From positions 8,374-72,373 of the forward strand of contig CAYJGG010000002.1 of the NCBI GenBank assembly GCA_964369915.1: a stretch of 64,000 bases of DNA. The letters are read 5' to 3'. A program made the position numbers and the translations under genes. The DNA is from RGIG3102 sp964369915. Lineage in GTDB: Bacteria; Bacillota; Clostridia; Oscillospirales; Ruminococcaceae. This document shows positions 15,821 through 24,579 of the stretch, one piece after another (within the stretch, counting starts at the first letter, position 1; each line of letters begins with the position of its first letter). The notes beneath the pieces are model-generated. The model had not been told where the DNA came from and did not search any database. It saw nothing but the letters and a program-made list of their open reading frames with translations.

Positions 15821-16314
15821 AGAGAAGAAATTCTCCTCTCGTCGTTATCATTATCCATATAAATAACGCCAGATTGTTTATACGGTTTTAGAACAAAGTG
15901 AGTTGCCGTTCCAATTATATCATCTAAAGGGGATAATCTTTGAGCCACTAGCATAGCGATTTCTTGGAAAGTTTTTGCTTTTATTTCAACTAGTAAATCA
16001 TAGCTGCCACTAATTAATGTTACCGATTCAACTTCGTCCATTTCGCTAATTTGTTTTGCCACTTCATCAAAGCCTTGTCCTTTTTTAGGAGATACACGAA
16101 GTTCGATTAAAGCCTTAACGTGAGAAGATGAAACTTTTTCCCAATCTATTAGTGTTCTATATCCTTTTATTATGCCGGATTTTATTAATTCTTCTATCAT
16201 ATTTGAAACCTCAGTCTCGCTCATATCTAGCATTGAGGCTAGTTTAGCATGCGATAACATAGGATTTTTTTCGATTAGTTTTAGCAGTTTTTCCATAGGG
16301 CAACCTCTTTTCAA
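15817..16314 (-). CDS. Lrp/AsnC-family transcriptional regulator
   Basis: A 165-residue regulator with an N-terminal winged helix-turn-helix (LSHAKLASMLDMSETEVSNMIEELIKSGIIKGY) and a C-terminal RAM/AsnC ligand domain (VKALIELRVSPKKGQGFDEVAKQI, VESVTLISGSYDLLVEIKA). Members sense amino acids and form octamers. Its direct coupling with an aminotransferase gene suggests it controls that gene according to the amino acid concerned. The start at 16314 has GAAAAGAGGTTG upstream; a shorter version beginning at MEKLLKLIEKNP, six codons later, is also plausible. It is divergent from the NAD synthase gene. Confidence 0.9.
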   Translation of the reverse strand: MKRGCPMEKLLKLIEKNPMLSHAKLASMLDMSETEVSNMIEELIKSGIIKGYRTLIDWEKVSSSHVKALIELRVSPKKGQGFDEVAKQISEMDEVESVTLISGSYDLLVEIKAKTFQEIAMLVAQRLSPLDDIIGTATHFVLKPYKQSGVIYMDNDNDERRISSL

Positions 16315-16454
16315 TATATATTATTTTATAGTTATATTAATTATATCCTTTTTTCATTATTTTTTCAACTTGAAAAAATAATAATATGTGATAAAATTAA
16401 TTTAATAATTTACTTACATATATATGAGATATAAGGAAAGGGAAGGGTATAAAC

Positions 16455-18131
16455 ATGAGAGTATATGCAGCGGCAATGAAAACAGTGCCATTAGATATTA
16501 AAAATAATTACATAAGCGCTAAAAAAGAAATAGAAAAAGCGATAGAAGAAAAAGCAAATCTTATTGTGTTTCCTAAAGGTTTTTTAACAGGGGTACAGCT
16601 TGGAATTTTAGAAGATGCTAGCTATATTAGAAAAATATATAATGATTTTGTTGAAGAGATTACAAAAACATATAAAGATGAAGAAATCTACATTTTATTA
16701 GATAAATTAACAAGAAATGGATTTGTAAACACTTTTGTTTATAAAGGAACTGAAAACGAAGAAATTACAATTAAAAACTTTAGAGTTGGAGCATTTAACT
16801 GCCTTGAAACTTTTTCAAAAGCAGCTTACACATTAAAAGATGATTTTGATATGGCTATTTTAAATGCCTCAGAGCCAACTTTTGCTGGAAAAATAAAACT
16901 CTTACATGAAAATTTAAAAGTTGTAAGTAGGCAGATGAATATCCCTATTTTTGTAAATTTAGGTGGATATGGCTACACTACTCACCCTGATGTTTTTATG
17001 CCAAGGATAGGATATTATAATAAAAATATAGGGTATATAACAAAAGATATATTTGAATATAAAAATGCTGATAAGCTATTTATGGTTCAGTTTCCAGAAA
17101 ATGAAAATATAAATGTAAACTATGTTTTGCTTCCTTATAATTTTAAAATTAATTACAATGAATGTCCGCTAATTCCAAGCGAAGTTGATAAAAAAGATTA
17201 TTTACTAGATTTATTTAATTTAGCTGCGTTTTCCTTGGCAACTCGCCTTGAAAATATAGGGCTTAAAAAAGTGGCGTTAAATTTATCGGCTGGGCTTGAT
17301 AGCACAACGGCATTATTAATTATAATTAAAGCCTTTGATATTTTATCTTTAGATAAAAGCGGAATAATAATAACTAATATGCCAGGGTTTGGAACATCAC
17401 AAACAACAAAAACTCTAGCGCATGAGCTTTGCGAAAAATTAAATATAGATATAAAAACAGTTGATATTACGCAAACTTCAAAACAAGCACTACTTGATAT
17501 AGGTCACGATGCAAAAACTCCAGATGTAACTTTTGAAAATGTGCAAGCTAGAATGAGAACAGTGCACGGATTAAATATTGCCAATAAAGAAGATGCAATA
17601 ATGATAGGAACAGGCGATTTATCAGAAGAGGCGCTAGGCTTTGCAACATATGGTGGCGACCATTTAGCTTCTTATAATGTTAACAGCAGTATATCAAAAA
17701 CAGTTATAAGGGAATTATTAAAAGAATTAATAAAAACAAATGAATTTAGCTGTATTAAAAAAGAAGTGAGCACTATTTTAGACAATCCAGTATCTCCTGA
17801 ATTACTGCCGATACAAGAAGGCGAATTTAATCAAAAAACAGAAGAAATTTTAGCGCCGTATAAATTAATTGATTTTTATATTTATACTGTTTGCGTAGCG
17901 AAAATTTCAGCAAAAGACACTATTACAAAAGCTCTAGCAGTTTTTGAAAATGAATTTGAAGAAGAATATTTAAAAGAAAAATTAGAAATGTTTTACAAAA
18001 AATTTGTTAGCGGACAATTTAAAAGAAGCTGTGCCCCAGAAGGCGCATCTTTAACACATTGCCATTTAAATGGAGAAGATAAATCAGTTCCAAGCGATGC
18101 GAAAATTTCTTTATTTATGCAAAGTTTTTAA
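16455..18131 (+). CDS. nadE: NAD+ synthase with degenerate N-terminal glutaminase domain
   Basis: A 558-residue protein with the two-domain layout of glutamine-dependent NAD synthetase: a nitrilase-like N-terminal domain (1-230) and a C-terminal synthetase. The synthetase looks functional: PP-loop SAGLDST at 278-284, MPGFGTSQTTKTLAHEL, ENVQARMRT, GTGDLSEEALGFATYGGDH and NSSISKTVIREL. The nitrilase domain has lost most of its Glu-Lys-Cys triad. The Glu of FPE is K41 (VFPKGFLTG). The whole segment with the catalytic Lys and its PKxYLP motif is missing, leaving only about 25 residues before the Cys region. The aligned Cys (C116, FNCLETF) remains. It is also shorter than usual for the family. It probably uses free ammonia. 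Confidence 0.85.
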   Translation: MRVYAAAMKTVPLDIKNNYISAKKEIEKAIEEKANLIVFPKGFLTGVQLGILEDASYIRKIYNDFVEEITKTYKDEEIYILLDKLTRNGFVNTFVYKGTENEEITIKNFRVGAFNCLETFSKAAYTLKDDFDMAILNASEPTFAGKIKLLHENLKVVSRQMNIPIFVNLGGYGYTTHPDVFMPRIGYYNKNIGYITKDIFEYKNADKLFMVQFPENENINVNYVLLPYNFKINYNECPLIPSEVDKKDYLLDLFNLAAFSLATRLENIGLKKVALNLSAGLDSTTALLIIIKAFDILSLDKSGIIITNMPGFGTSQTTKTLAHELCEKLNIDIKTVDITQTSKQALLDIGHDAKTPDVTFENVQARMRTVHGLNIANKEDAIMIGTGDLSEEALGFATYGGDHLASYNVNSSISKTVIRELLKELIKTNEFSCIKKEVSTILDNPVSPELLPIQEGEFNQKTEEILAPYKLIDFYIYTVCVAKISAKDTITKALAVFENEFEEEYLKEKLEMFYKKFVSGQFKRSCAPEGASLTHCHLNGEDKSVPSDAKISLFMQSF

Positions 18132-18407
18132 AAAATAAGATTAAATTTCTAATATTTAATAAGCAATAATACATATAATAATATATATAATAATATAAAT
18201 AACAACTTCAAAATTTTAGCTAAAATTAATATTAGGCTTTTATTATTAGTTAAAATTAACTTCTATTTTGGTGTTATTTAATAAAAAATCATAAAACTAT
18301 GTACATTATCTAATAATAAGTGTATAATGTATAGGCGCATTATAAGTAAATTTTAAATAAAAATATATTTATACACGAATTGCATTAAGAAAGGAATGGT
18401 AATTGTT
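18132..18407. promoter_or_regulatory. AT-rich intergenic region with candidate promoter before yloU
   Basis: An extremely AT-rich 276-base stretch. A TATAAT at 18323-18328 preceded 17 bases earlier by TGTACA is the best promoter candidate for the Asp23/FakA pair. Short hairpins such as TTTTAGCTAAAA are present, but no T-tailed terminator for nadE is evident. Confidence 0.35.
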
Positions 18408-18767
18408 ATGGTAAAATTTTATACTCATTTAGGAAAAATTGAACTAAGTAGCGATTATTTTGCTTCTCTAGTAAGCAGTGCTTTAAGTAGCTGTTATGGA
18501 GTTGCAGGAATGCACGTTTCAGGGAAGGCAGATGGCGTGAAAGCTTTTTTATTTGGAAAAGATATGCCGGGTAAAGGCGTTACAATCACAAAAGAAGGCG
18601 AAGAATTAAATATAGACCTGCATATTAAAATTATGTATGGCGTTAGCATTCCAGCTATCGTAGAAAACATTAAAGACAGAGTGAAATACGTTATCGAAGA
18701 TGCAACAGAACTAAAAGTTAAAAAAATAAATGTTACAGTTGATGATATTGTAGCAAATCAAATTTAA
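18408..18767 (+). CDS. yloU: Asp23/Gls24-family (YloU-like) envelope stress protein
   Basis: A 119-residue DUF322 protein. The family pattern is clear: short N-terminal strand FYTHLGKIELSSDYFASLVSSALSSCYGVAGM, a central GVTITKEGEELNIDLHIKIMYGVSIPAIVENI and a C-terminal strand KKINVTVDDIV. In Bacillota it is normally encoded right before fakA/yloV and ribosome-related genes. I start it at ATG 18408, which has AAAGGA about twelve bases upstream; the in-frame ATG at 18396 sits directly on that site. Here the usual tight coupling to fakA is broken by a 261-base palindromic element. Confidence 0.9.
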   Translation: MVKFYTHLGKIELSSDYFASLVSSALSSCYGVAGMHVSGKADGVKAFLFGKDMPGKGVTITKEGEELNIDLHIKIMYGVSIPAIVENIKDRVKYVIEDATELKVKKINVTVDDIVANQI

Positions 18768-18831
18768 ATTAAAGATTTAATTTTAATCTTTGAGCCTTGA
18801 AAAAACTTTACAAATTAAAAGGGCTAGGGCA

Positions 18832-19092
18832 ACCGATATTATCCGAATCAGCCTAAGATCTGATAAATTTCCTCTAAAACTTCGTTAAATTCACTTATAA
18901 TGCGAAAGCATTATTTTATGAATTTGCCTTGTTTTTTAAAAAATTTATCTGATCTTAGGTCACAGATTTGAAAACTAAAAAAATCCTTTATATCAAGGCA
19001 AAGGGTTGAAGTAATGCTTTACGCTTTACAAGGACCTTTAGCGCAGATAGAAAGCTTTTTTTAGTTTTCAAACTGGTTCGAATTATATCGGT
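18832..19092. repeat. Large palindromic element (outer stem plus two hairpin arms) between yloU and fakA
   Basis: Three nested or adjacent inverted repeats are seen. The outer stem pairs ACCGATATTATCCGAATCAG (18832-18851) with CTGGTTCGAATTATATCGGT (19073-19092). Arm A pairs CCTAAGATCTGATAAATTT (18852-18870) with its complement at 18941-18959, one mismatch. Arm B pairs TTTGAAAACTAAAAAAA (18967-18983) perfectly with 19056-19072. The result is a three-way junction. Arm cores match other copies in the window: TTTATATCAAGGCAAAGG, TAATGCTTTACG and GCGCAGATAGAAAGC in arm B, and CTAAAACTTCGTTAAAT with GCGAAAGCA in arm A. The outer-stem sequence differs from that at 55714. Confidence 0.85.
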
Positions 19093-19125
19093 CACCCATA
19101 AAGAAAGGAACGGTCGAAGCAAAAT

Positions 19126-20796
19126 ATGATTAGTGGTAAAATATTAAGAGATAGTATTATATCAGGTGCAAATTTATTAAATAATAATAAAAGTAGTGTC
19201 GACGAATTAAACGTGTTCCCAGTTCCAGACGGAGATACAGGAACAAATATGTCGATGACTATTACAGCAGCAAAAAAAGAATTAGAAAAACTAGACGATT
19301 CAGTGACAGTTGAAAAAGTTGCAAATACAGTGGCTAGTGCAATGTTAAGAGGAGCAAGAGGTAACTCAGGGGTTATTTCATCGCTTTTATTTAGAGGATT
19401 TGCAAAAGCTTTAACAGGGAAAACTACTGCTTGCGCAAACGATTTAACTATCGCTTTACAAACTGGTGTTGATGCAGCTTATAAAGCAGTTATGAAACCA
19501 ACTGAAGGCACTATGCTAACAGTTGCAAGAGTGGCTGGCGAAAAAGCAGGCGAACTTGATAAAGAAACAGATTTAGTTACTTTATGGAGTCATGTTGTAA
19601 ATGCAGCTCAAGAGGCGCTTGATTACACTCCAGAACAACTTCCAGTATTAAAAAAAGCAGGAGTTGTTGACGCTGGTGGTCAAGGTGTTGTTTATATATT
19701 CACAGGTATGCTTTCTGTTTTTGTTAATGGCGAAATTGTTAAAGCAGATGATGCAAATCAAAAGTCAGTTTCATTCACTCCAAAAGGAGTTTATGCAAAA
19801 GATTTAGATCCAGATATAGTTAATGCATACTGCACAGAGTTTATAGTTAATAAAAATGAAACAGCTTCAGCTGAAAAATTAAGAGCAAAACTTGAGAGTA
19901 TTGGCGATAGCGTTGTTGTTGTGGAAGATGAAGAAATTATAAAAGCTCATGTTCATACAGAAGATCCAGGTAAAGCGCTTTCAGAAGCTGTAAAGCATGG
20001 ATATATGACTAATTTGAAAATAGAAAATATGCTAGAGCAAATGGAAGAGTTATCTGAAAAAGGCAAAGGCCTTGAAAAGCAAGAAAATGATAAAGATAGC
20101 GACTCACAGTTTAAATATGCGGCAGTTAGTGAAGATATGCAATATGGCTTTGTTGCGATTGCAGCGGGCGAAGGCTTAGAAAACACATTTATGGATTTAG
20201 GTGCAAACGCAGTTGTTACTGGTGGGCAAACTATGAATCCTTCAACTGATGATATTTTAAAAGCTATTCACTCAGTTGGTGCAAAAACTGTTTTTGTTCT
20301 TCCAAATAATAAAAATATTATTATGGCATCAGAACAAGCAGCGGCTTTAGCAGATAGAGAAGTTATCGTTGTTCCAACTAGAACTATTCCTCAAGGAATA
20401 ACAGCTCTTTTAACTTTTGATTTTGATCAAAATGCAAAAGATAATGCTGTTAATATGAATTTAGCTATTGAAAATGTTAAAACTGGTTCTATCACATTTG
20501 CAGCTAGAAACTCAGATTTTGACGGACATAAAATCAAAAAAGGCGAAATTCTAGCTATGGAAAATTCAAAACTTTCTTTTACAGATAAAGAAGTTGAGAA
20601 AGCAGCTGTAAAACTTGCAAAACAAATGATAGATAAAAATACAACATTTGTAACGATTATTTATGGCGAAGGCATTAGCGAAGAAGAAGCACAAAAAGTT
20701 TGCGATTTAGTAACTCAAAAAGCTCCTAAAGGAGTTGAAATTAGTATTTTAGAAGGTAATCAACCTGTTTATTTCTATCTAATTTCAGTTGAATAA
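19126..20796 (+). CDS. fakA: DAK2-domain fatty acid kinase-like protein (YloV/FakA)
   Basis: A 556-residue protein in three parts. The first is an N-terminal DAK2 ATP-binding domain (about 1-200) with the signature NVFPVPDGDTGTNM at 30-42 and RGARGNSGVISS. The second is a middle domain with TEFIVN and KAHVHTEDPG, as in family members. The third is a C-terminal domain (about 335-556) with TGGQTMNPSTDDIL and VLPNNKNIIMA. FakA phosphorylates fatty acids presented by a FakB/DegV protein so that they can enter phospholipid synthesis; no fakB is present in this window. The gene follows yloU in the same direction but is separated from it by a palindromic element. It has AAAGGAACGG upstream and a strong terminator downstream. 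Confidence 0.92.
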   Translation: MISGKILRDSIISGANLLNNNKSSVDELNVFPVPDGDTGTNMSMTITAAKKELEKLDDSVTVEKVANTVASAMLRGARGNSGVISSLLFRGFAKALTGKTTACANDLTIALQTGVDAAYKAVMKPTEGTMLTVARVAGEKAGELDKETDLVTLWSHVVNAAQEALDYTPEQLPVLKKAGVVDAGGQGVVYIFTGMLSVFVNGEIVKADDANQKSVSFTPKGVYAKDLDPDIVNAYCTEFIVNKNETASAEKLRAKLESIGDSVVVVEDEEIIKAHVHTEDPGKALSEAVKHGYMTNLKIENMLEQMEELSEKGKGLEKQENDKDSDSQFKYAAVSEDMQYGFVAIAAGEGLENTFMDLGANAVVTGGQTMNPSTDDILKAIHSVGAKTVFVLPNNKNIIMASEQAAALADREVIVVPTRTIPQGITALLTFDFDQNAKDNAVNMNLAIENVKTGSITFAARNSDFDGHKIKKGEILAMENSKLSFTDKEVEKAAVKLAKQMIDKNTTFVTIIYGEGISEEEAQKVCDLVTQKAPKGVEISILEGNQPVYFYLISVE

Positions 20797-20803
20797 ATAA
20801 AAT

Positions 20804-20840
20804 AAAAGGTATGTTAATGAAAATTAACATACCTTTTTTA
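20804..20840 (+). terminator. Intrinsic terminator after fakA
   Basis: A 15-base perfect stem (AAAAGGTATGTTAAT with complement), GAAA loop and T run, eight bases after the stop codon. Confidence 0.92.
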
Positions 20841-20986
20841 TTTCACTAGTTAATTTTTATATTTTATATAATAAAAGTTGTGTATACTTACAAACTTTTG
20901 GAATTAATATTGACTTTCAATCAAATGATATTAAAATGATATCATAAAGCAAGATGATTGAACTAATGAAGAAAGTAGGGATTATT

Positions 20987-21862
20987 ATGAAAAAACTTTT
21001 ATTAGCGATTTTTTTATTTATGGCACTTTTTGTAGGATGTTCTAGCGAAAAAGAAACTCAAGAAAATACTGAGCAAACAGGTGAAGTTGCAACTGGGGTA
21101 AATCAAGAATATATTGATGAATTTAAAGAAGTAATTGAAAATACAATGCAGTATGAAAGTTTAAAAGCGAGCATAACAGTTGTATCGCAAGATGGAACCC
21201 CAGACACTATATCAAATGTACTTATTTCAAAAAATCCGAATATGGGGATTATAACAAGTTCGTTTAATGGTGAATTGTCTTCTGCGAGCATTTATATTGA
21301 TAAAGAAGATATGCAAGTTATTGCAAGTTTATCGCCAACAATAACAGAAGATGGCGAATTTGAAATGGATATTATTGAAAGCGAATATAACCATTTTCGC
21401 ACAAGAGATGAAGAATTTTCAGATGCTAGTTTAAATTTAAAAAATTTAATAGCTATATTTGAAGATGCAAATAATATTAAAAGCATAGAAAAAACGCAAA
21501 ATGGATTTGAGTATGAATTAAGTCAGAGTTATTTTGATAATCTATTGAAGATTCAAACAGAAGGTGCAACTGAGCAATTAGAAGGAATCCCAGAGGAAGC
21601 AAGAGCGAGCTTTGAAGTGATGATAGCATTAAATGCAAGCCAAGAAAATCAATCAACAAAAGTTGTTGCAACAGTTGAAGATGGCTTGATGGTAAAACAG
21701 GAAGCTGATGCAAAGATGGATATGGCAACTTTAAATCTTGATGGGACATTATCAGAAGAAAAACAAGAGGTAAGAACAGTTACAGTTTTTGAAATAATTA
21801 GTTTTAATGATAACGAAAATATCCAAAATGAAATTTTAGATTTCTATGAAGAAAATAAATAA
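20987..21862 (+). CDS. Uncharacterised lipoprotein
   Basis: A 291-residue predicted lipoprotein: MKKLLLAIFLF signal, lipobox FVGC with C18, then a Glu/Thr/Gln-rich linker. The mature part begins with a helix (YIDEFKEVIENTMQYESLKASITV) and continues in alternating beta strands, as in lipoproteins that bind lipids or act as envelope chaperones, but I cannot assign a named family. The start is ATG 20987 with GTAGGG at the right distance; the in-frame ATG at 20954 would add eleven residues before the signal peptide. It is a single-gene unit with its own terminator and no functional context from its neighbours. Confidence 0.72.
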   Translation: MKKLLLAIFLFMALFVGCSSEKETQENTEQTGEVATGVNQEYIDEFKEVIENTMQYESLKASITVVSQDGTPDTISNVLISKNPNMGIITSSFNGELSSASIYIDKEDMQVIASLSPTITEDGEFEMDIIESEYNHFRTRDEEFSDASLNLKNLIAIFEDANNIKSIEKTQNGFEYELSQSYFDNLLKIQTEGATEQLEGIPEEARASFEVMIALNASQENQSTKVVATVEDGLMVKQEADAKMDMATLNLDGTLSEEKQEVRTVTVFEIISFNDNENIQNEILDFYEENK

Positions 21863-21867
21863 AAAAT

Positions 21868-21902
21868 ATAAGGAATGGCATTTGCCATTCCTTATGTTTT
21901 TA
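21868..21902. terminator. Intrinsic terminator
   Basis: ATAAGGAATGGCA and its complement TGCCATTCCTTAT form a 13-base stem with a minimal two-base loop, followed by GTTTTTAT. It lies between convergent genes. Confidence 0.8.
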
Positions 21903-21948
21903 TATTCTGTTAAAGTTTTTTATGAGTAATAAGCTATAGTAGCGTTTT

Positions 21949-22629
21949 TTATTTTGAAAATTTCTTATTTAAATAATAGCTAAAAGCAAAAAATAAAGAA
22001 GATAAACCTAATATTTTCATAAGGATATTAACGCAAATAGAATAAAAGAATTCCAAAGGAAACATATTAATCATTGTGCTAATTCTTGCATCAAGTAGCC
22101 ATAAATCATTAGTGAAAAATACATGATGAAAATTCACCCAAAACCAATTGAAATTTAAAGCAAAAACTACGCCTAGAATAATTAAAACTATAATAGTTAA
22201 AACTAAAGAAGATTTATAGCTTTTAAATAAATTTTTTAAAAAACTAGATTTCTCTTTTTTATAAAGATAAAAATATCCTAAAATTACAAAAATAAATAAT
22301 GCAATAGTTAATTTTAAAAAGTTTTGATATAAAACTTGCACATCAACCATATGCATAGTTTCCCTATCATCAAAAACATTCACTTTTTCATTAAATTCAG
22401 TTACTTCTAAATCTAAAGTTTTTTCTTTGGAAAAATCATTTAAGTAGTCAATTAAAACTAGTGTTGTTTTTTCTAAATCTTCTAGCGACATACCAGTCAT
22501 AGACATAGTGTTATTTTCTTCATACTGATTTATATAAAAATCAACATCATTACTAGAATGAAAAATTGAAATTAATATAAAAAATAAAGATAAACAAACA
22601 CCGATTATATTATATAAAACTTTATTCAT
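21949..22629 (-). CDS. TIGR01906/DUF1461-family integral membrane protein
   Basis: A 226-residue membrane protein with an N-terminal transmembrane helix, an extracellular loop of about 80 residues and three further helices. The family pattern is present: NEKVNVFDDRETMHMVDVQVLYQNF before the second helix, then NWFWVNFHHVFFTNDLWLLDARISTMINMFPLEFF before the last helix. The function of the family is not known to me. Its ATG overlaps the stop codon of the aldo/keto reductase gene (TAATG), so it is translated as the second gene of a two-gene operon. Confidence 0.85.
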   Translation of the reverse strand: MNKVLYNIIGVCLSLFFILISIFHSSNDVDFYINQYEENNTMSMTGMSLEDLEKTTLVLIDYLNDFSKEKTLDLEVTEFNEKVNVFDDRETMHMVDVQVLYQNFLKLTIALFIFVILGYFYLYKKEKSSFLKNLFKSYKSSLVLTIIVLIILGVVFALNFNWFWVNFHHVFFTNDLWLLDARISTMINMFPLEFFYSICVNILMKILGLSSLFFAFSYYLNKKFSK

Positions 22630-23723
22630 TATAAGGTTTCAAACTCCTTTGAAACTGTTTTTAATAAGTCGATTATTTTTAAATCTTGTGGGCAATCGCC
22701 TTCGCATTTTTGACACTCAATACAGACATCAGCCTGTGCTTCTAAAGTGGCAAGTTTAGTTTTTGTTTGATGTTTATTGCCAATTAATTTATAGTTATTA
22801 TAAATAGTGAAAACTTCTGGGATATTAATACTCATAGGACATGGCAGGCAGTATTCGCATTTTGTGCAAGGAATAGAAACAAAATTATTTATTTCATCCA
22901 TAACTTCTTTAATTAATTTCTCTCTTTTTTCATCGTTTGGGATTGGATTATTAGCAGTTTTTATATTTTCTTCAATTTGCTCAAAATTACTCATCCCGCT
23001 TAAAGAAACAAAAACTCCTTTTAGACTAAAGCAGTATGATAAAGCAAGGGCAGCCGCTGAATACTCATTATTATAAGCGTTTTTAATTAACTCTATTCCA
23101 TTAGGAACATTTTTTGCTAAAAAGCCGCCACGAACTGGCTCCATTACAATTATTGGAACATTATATTTATTAGCAGTATCTAATAAAATCTTTGAATCGC
23201 CGTTTAAAATATCATAATAATTTAATTGTAGTTGCACAAAGTCCCAGTTTGTGTATGAGATTATTTCTTCTAAATCTAAAGAAGGCGCATGAAAAGAAAA
23301 ACCTAAATTTTTAATTTTCCCATTTTCCTTTTGCTCTTTTAGGTATTTAATAACATCGAATTTTATAGCATTGTTAAATCTTTCTAAATTTAATGCATGA
23401 ACTAGGTAATAATCAAAATAATCAGTTTTACATTTTTTTAATTGATTTTCAAAAATTGAGATAGCATCTTCTAATTTTTCAACCTTCCATACAGGCATTT
23501 TTGTTGCTAGAAAATAGCTTTCTCTATCATATTTTGATAAAATTTCGCCAGCAAAATTTTCGCTTTCCCCCCCGTGGTAAGGGTCGGCAGTATCAAAGTA
23601 ATTAACGCCGTTTTTAATAGCATAATCAACCATTTTTCCAGCATGCACATAGTCGATTTTTCCGTCTTCCAATAAAGGCAGGCGCATAAGCCCAAAGCCG
23701 AGTGGTGATGTGATTTTCTTCAT
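22629..23723 (-). CDS. Aldo/keto reductase with C-terminal 2x[4Fe-4S] ferredoxin domain
   Basis: A 364-residue cytoplasmic oxidoreductase. The TIM-barrel AKR domain carries the catalytic tetrad D44, Y49 (FDTADPY), K75 (ATKMP) and H109 (YYLVHA). The last 85 or so residues add a ferredoxin-like region with cysteine clusters CTKCEYCLPCP and CIECQKCEGDCP, typical of the anaerobe-type AKR/4Fe-4S fusions whose substrates are largely unknown. Electrons could pass between NAD(P)H and the clusters. The start at 23723 has GAAAGGATAG upstream. It precedes, and overlaps by one base, the DUF1461 membrane protein gene. Confidence 0.9.
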   Translation of the reverse strand: MKKITSPLGFGLMRLPLLEDGKIDYVHAGKMVDYAIKNGVNYFDTADPYHGGESENFAGEILSKYDRESYFLATKMPVWKVEKLEDAISIFENQLKKCKTDYFDYYLVHALNLERFNNAIKFDVIKYLKEQKENGKIKNLGFSFHAPSLDLEEIISYTNWDFVQLQLNYYDILNGDSKILLDTANKYNVPIIVMEPVRGGFLAKNVPNGIELIKNAYNNEYSAAALALSYCFSLKGVFVSLSGMSNFEQIEENIKTANNPIPNDEKREKLIKEVMDEINNFVSIPCTKCEYCLPCPMSINIPEVFTIYNNYKLIGNKHQTKTKLATLEAQADVCIECQKCEGDCPQDLKIIDLLKTVSKEFETL

Positions 23724-23837
23724 ATTTCTCTATCCTTTCCATTTTTAAATAATTATACTATTAATTATAACTTAAATCTAAAAATAATTAAAGTAAAATT
23801 TTATAGAATAAAAAAATATGAAAGTTTTTGGAATTAT

Positions 23838-23866
23838 TTGATTTTTATATAAAAAAAATGTATAAT
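23838..23866 (+). promoter_or_regulatory. Promoter of the rpe-rnf-like operon
   Basis: TTGATT at 23838-23843 and TATAAT at 23861-23866 with a 17-base spacer, about 47 bases before the rpe start codon. No other clear promoter is seen before rnfD, so rpe and the following genes probably share it. Confidence 0.6.
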
Positions 23867-23912
23867 AATAAGATAATATATAGATAAACTACTTAAAAGG
23901 AGGGATTTACTA

Positions 23913-24554
23913 ATGAAAGTTGCGCCATCAATACTATCTGCAGACTTTGCAAATCTTCAAAGAGATTGCGAATTAGTTATAAATAATGGGGCAGATGCCC
24001 TTCATATAGACGTGATGGACGGAGTTTTCGTTCCAAATATTTCAATAGGAATTCCAGTAGTAAAATCCCTAAGAAAAGTGAGCGAGGCTTTTTTTGATGT
24101 GCATTTAATGATGGTAAGACCTCATTTGTATATTAAAGAATTTGCAAAAGCAGGCGCTGATTTAATATCTTTTCATATTGAATGTGAAAGCGACACAAAA
24201 CAAACTATTAATTTAGTAAAAGAAAATGGGAAAAAAGTAGGGCTTGTTATAAAACCAAAAACAGATATAAAAGAAGTTTTTGAATATTTAAACGATATAG
24301 ATTTAGTTTTAATAATGTCAGTAGAGCCAGGATTTGGCGGACAAAGTTTTATGTATGAAGCAGTTGATAAAATTAAAAAGTTAAAAACGAAAAAAGAAGA
24401 GCTAGGTTTACATGATTTAATTATCGAAGTAGATGGCGGAATAAATGATGAAACAGGCAAAATTTGTAAAGATGCAGGCGCTGATATGCTAGTGGCTGGG
24501 AATTATATATTTATGAGCGATGATATTAAAAAAGCAATACAATCACTAAAATAA
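23913..24554 (+). CDS. rpe: Ribulose-phosphate 3-epimerase
   Basis: A 213-residue TIM-barrel epimerase that interconverts ribulose 5-phosphate and xylulose 5-phosphate in the pentose phosphate pathway. All conserved blocks are visible: VAPSILSADFANL, the metal-binding and catalytic HIDVMDGVFVPNISIG, FDVHLMMVRP, the phosphate and mobile loop VEPGFGGQSFM and the catalytic Asp in IEVDGGIND. Length is standard. AAAGGAGGG lies just before the ATG. The first of the Rnf-like membrane genes begins 25 bases after its stop, which suggests co-transcription although no biochemical link is obvious. Confidence 0.96.
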   Translation: MKVAPSILSADFANLQRDCELVINNGADALHIDVMDGVFVPNISIGIPVVKSLRKVSEAFFDVHLMMVRPHLYIKEFAKAGADLISFHIECESDTKQTINLVKENGKKVGLVIKPKTDIKEVFEYLNDIDLVLIMSVEPGFGGQSFMYEAVDKIKKLKTKKEELGLHDLIIEVDGGINDETGKICKDAGADMLVAGNYIFMSDDIKKAIQSLK

Positions 24555-24579
24555 TAATAGAAAAAGAGAAAAAATATAC

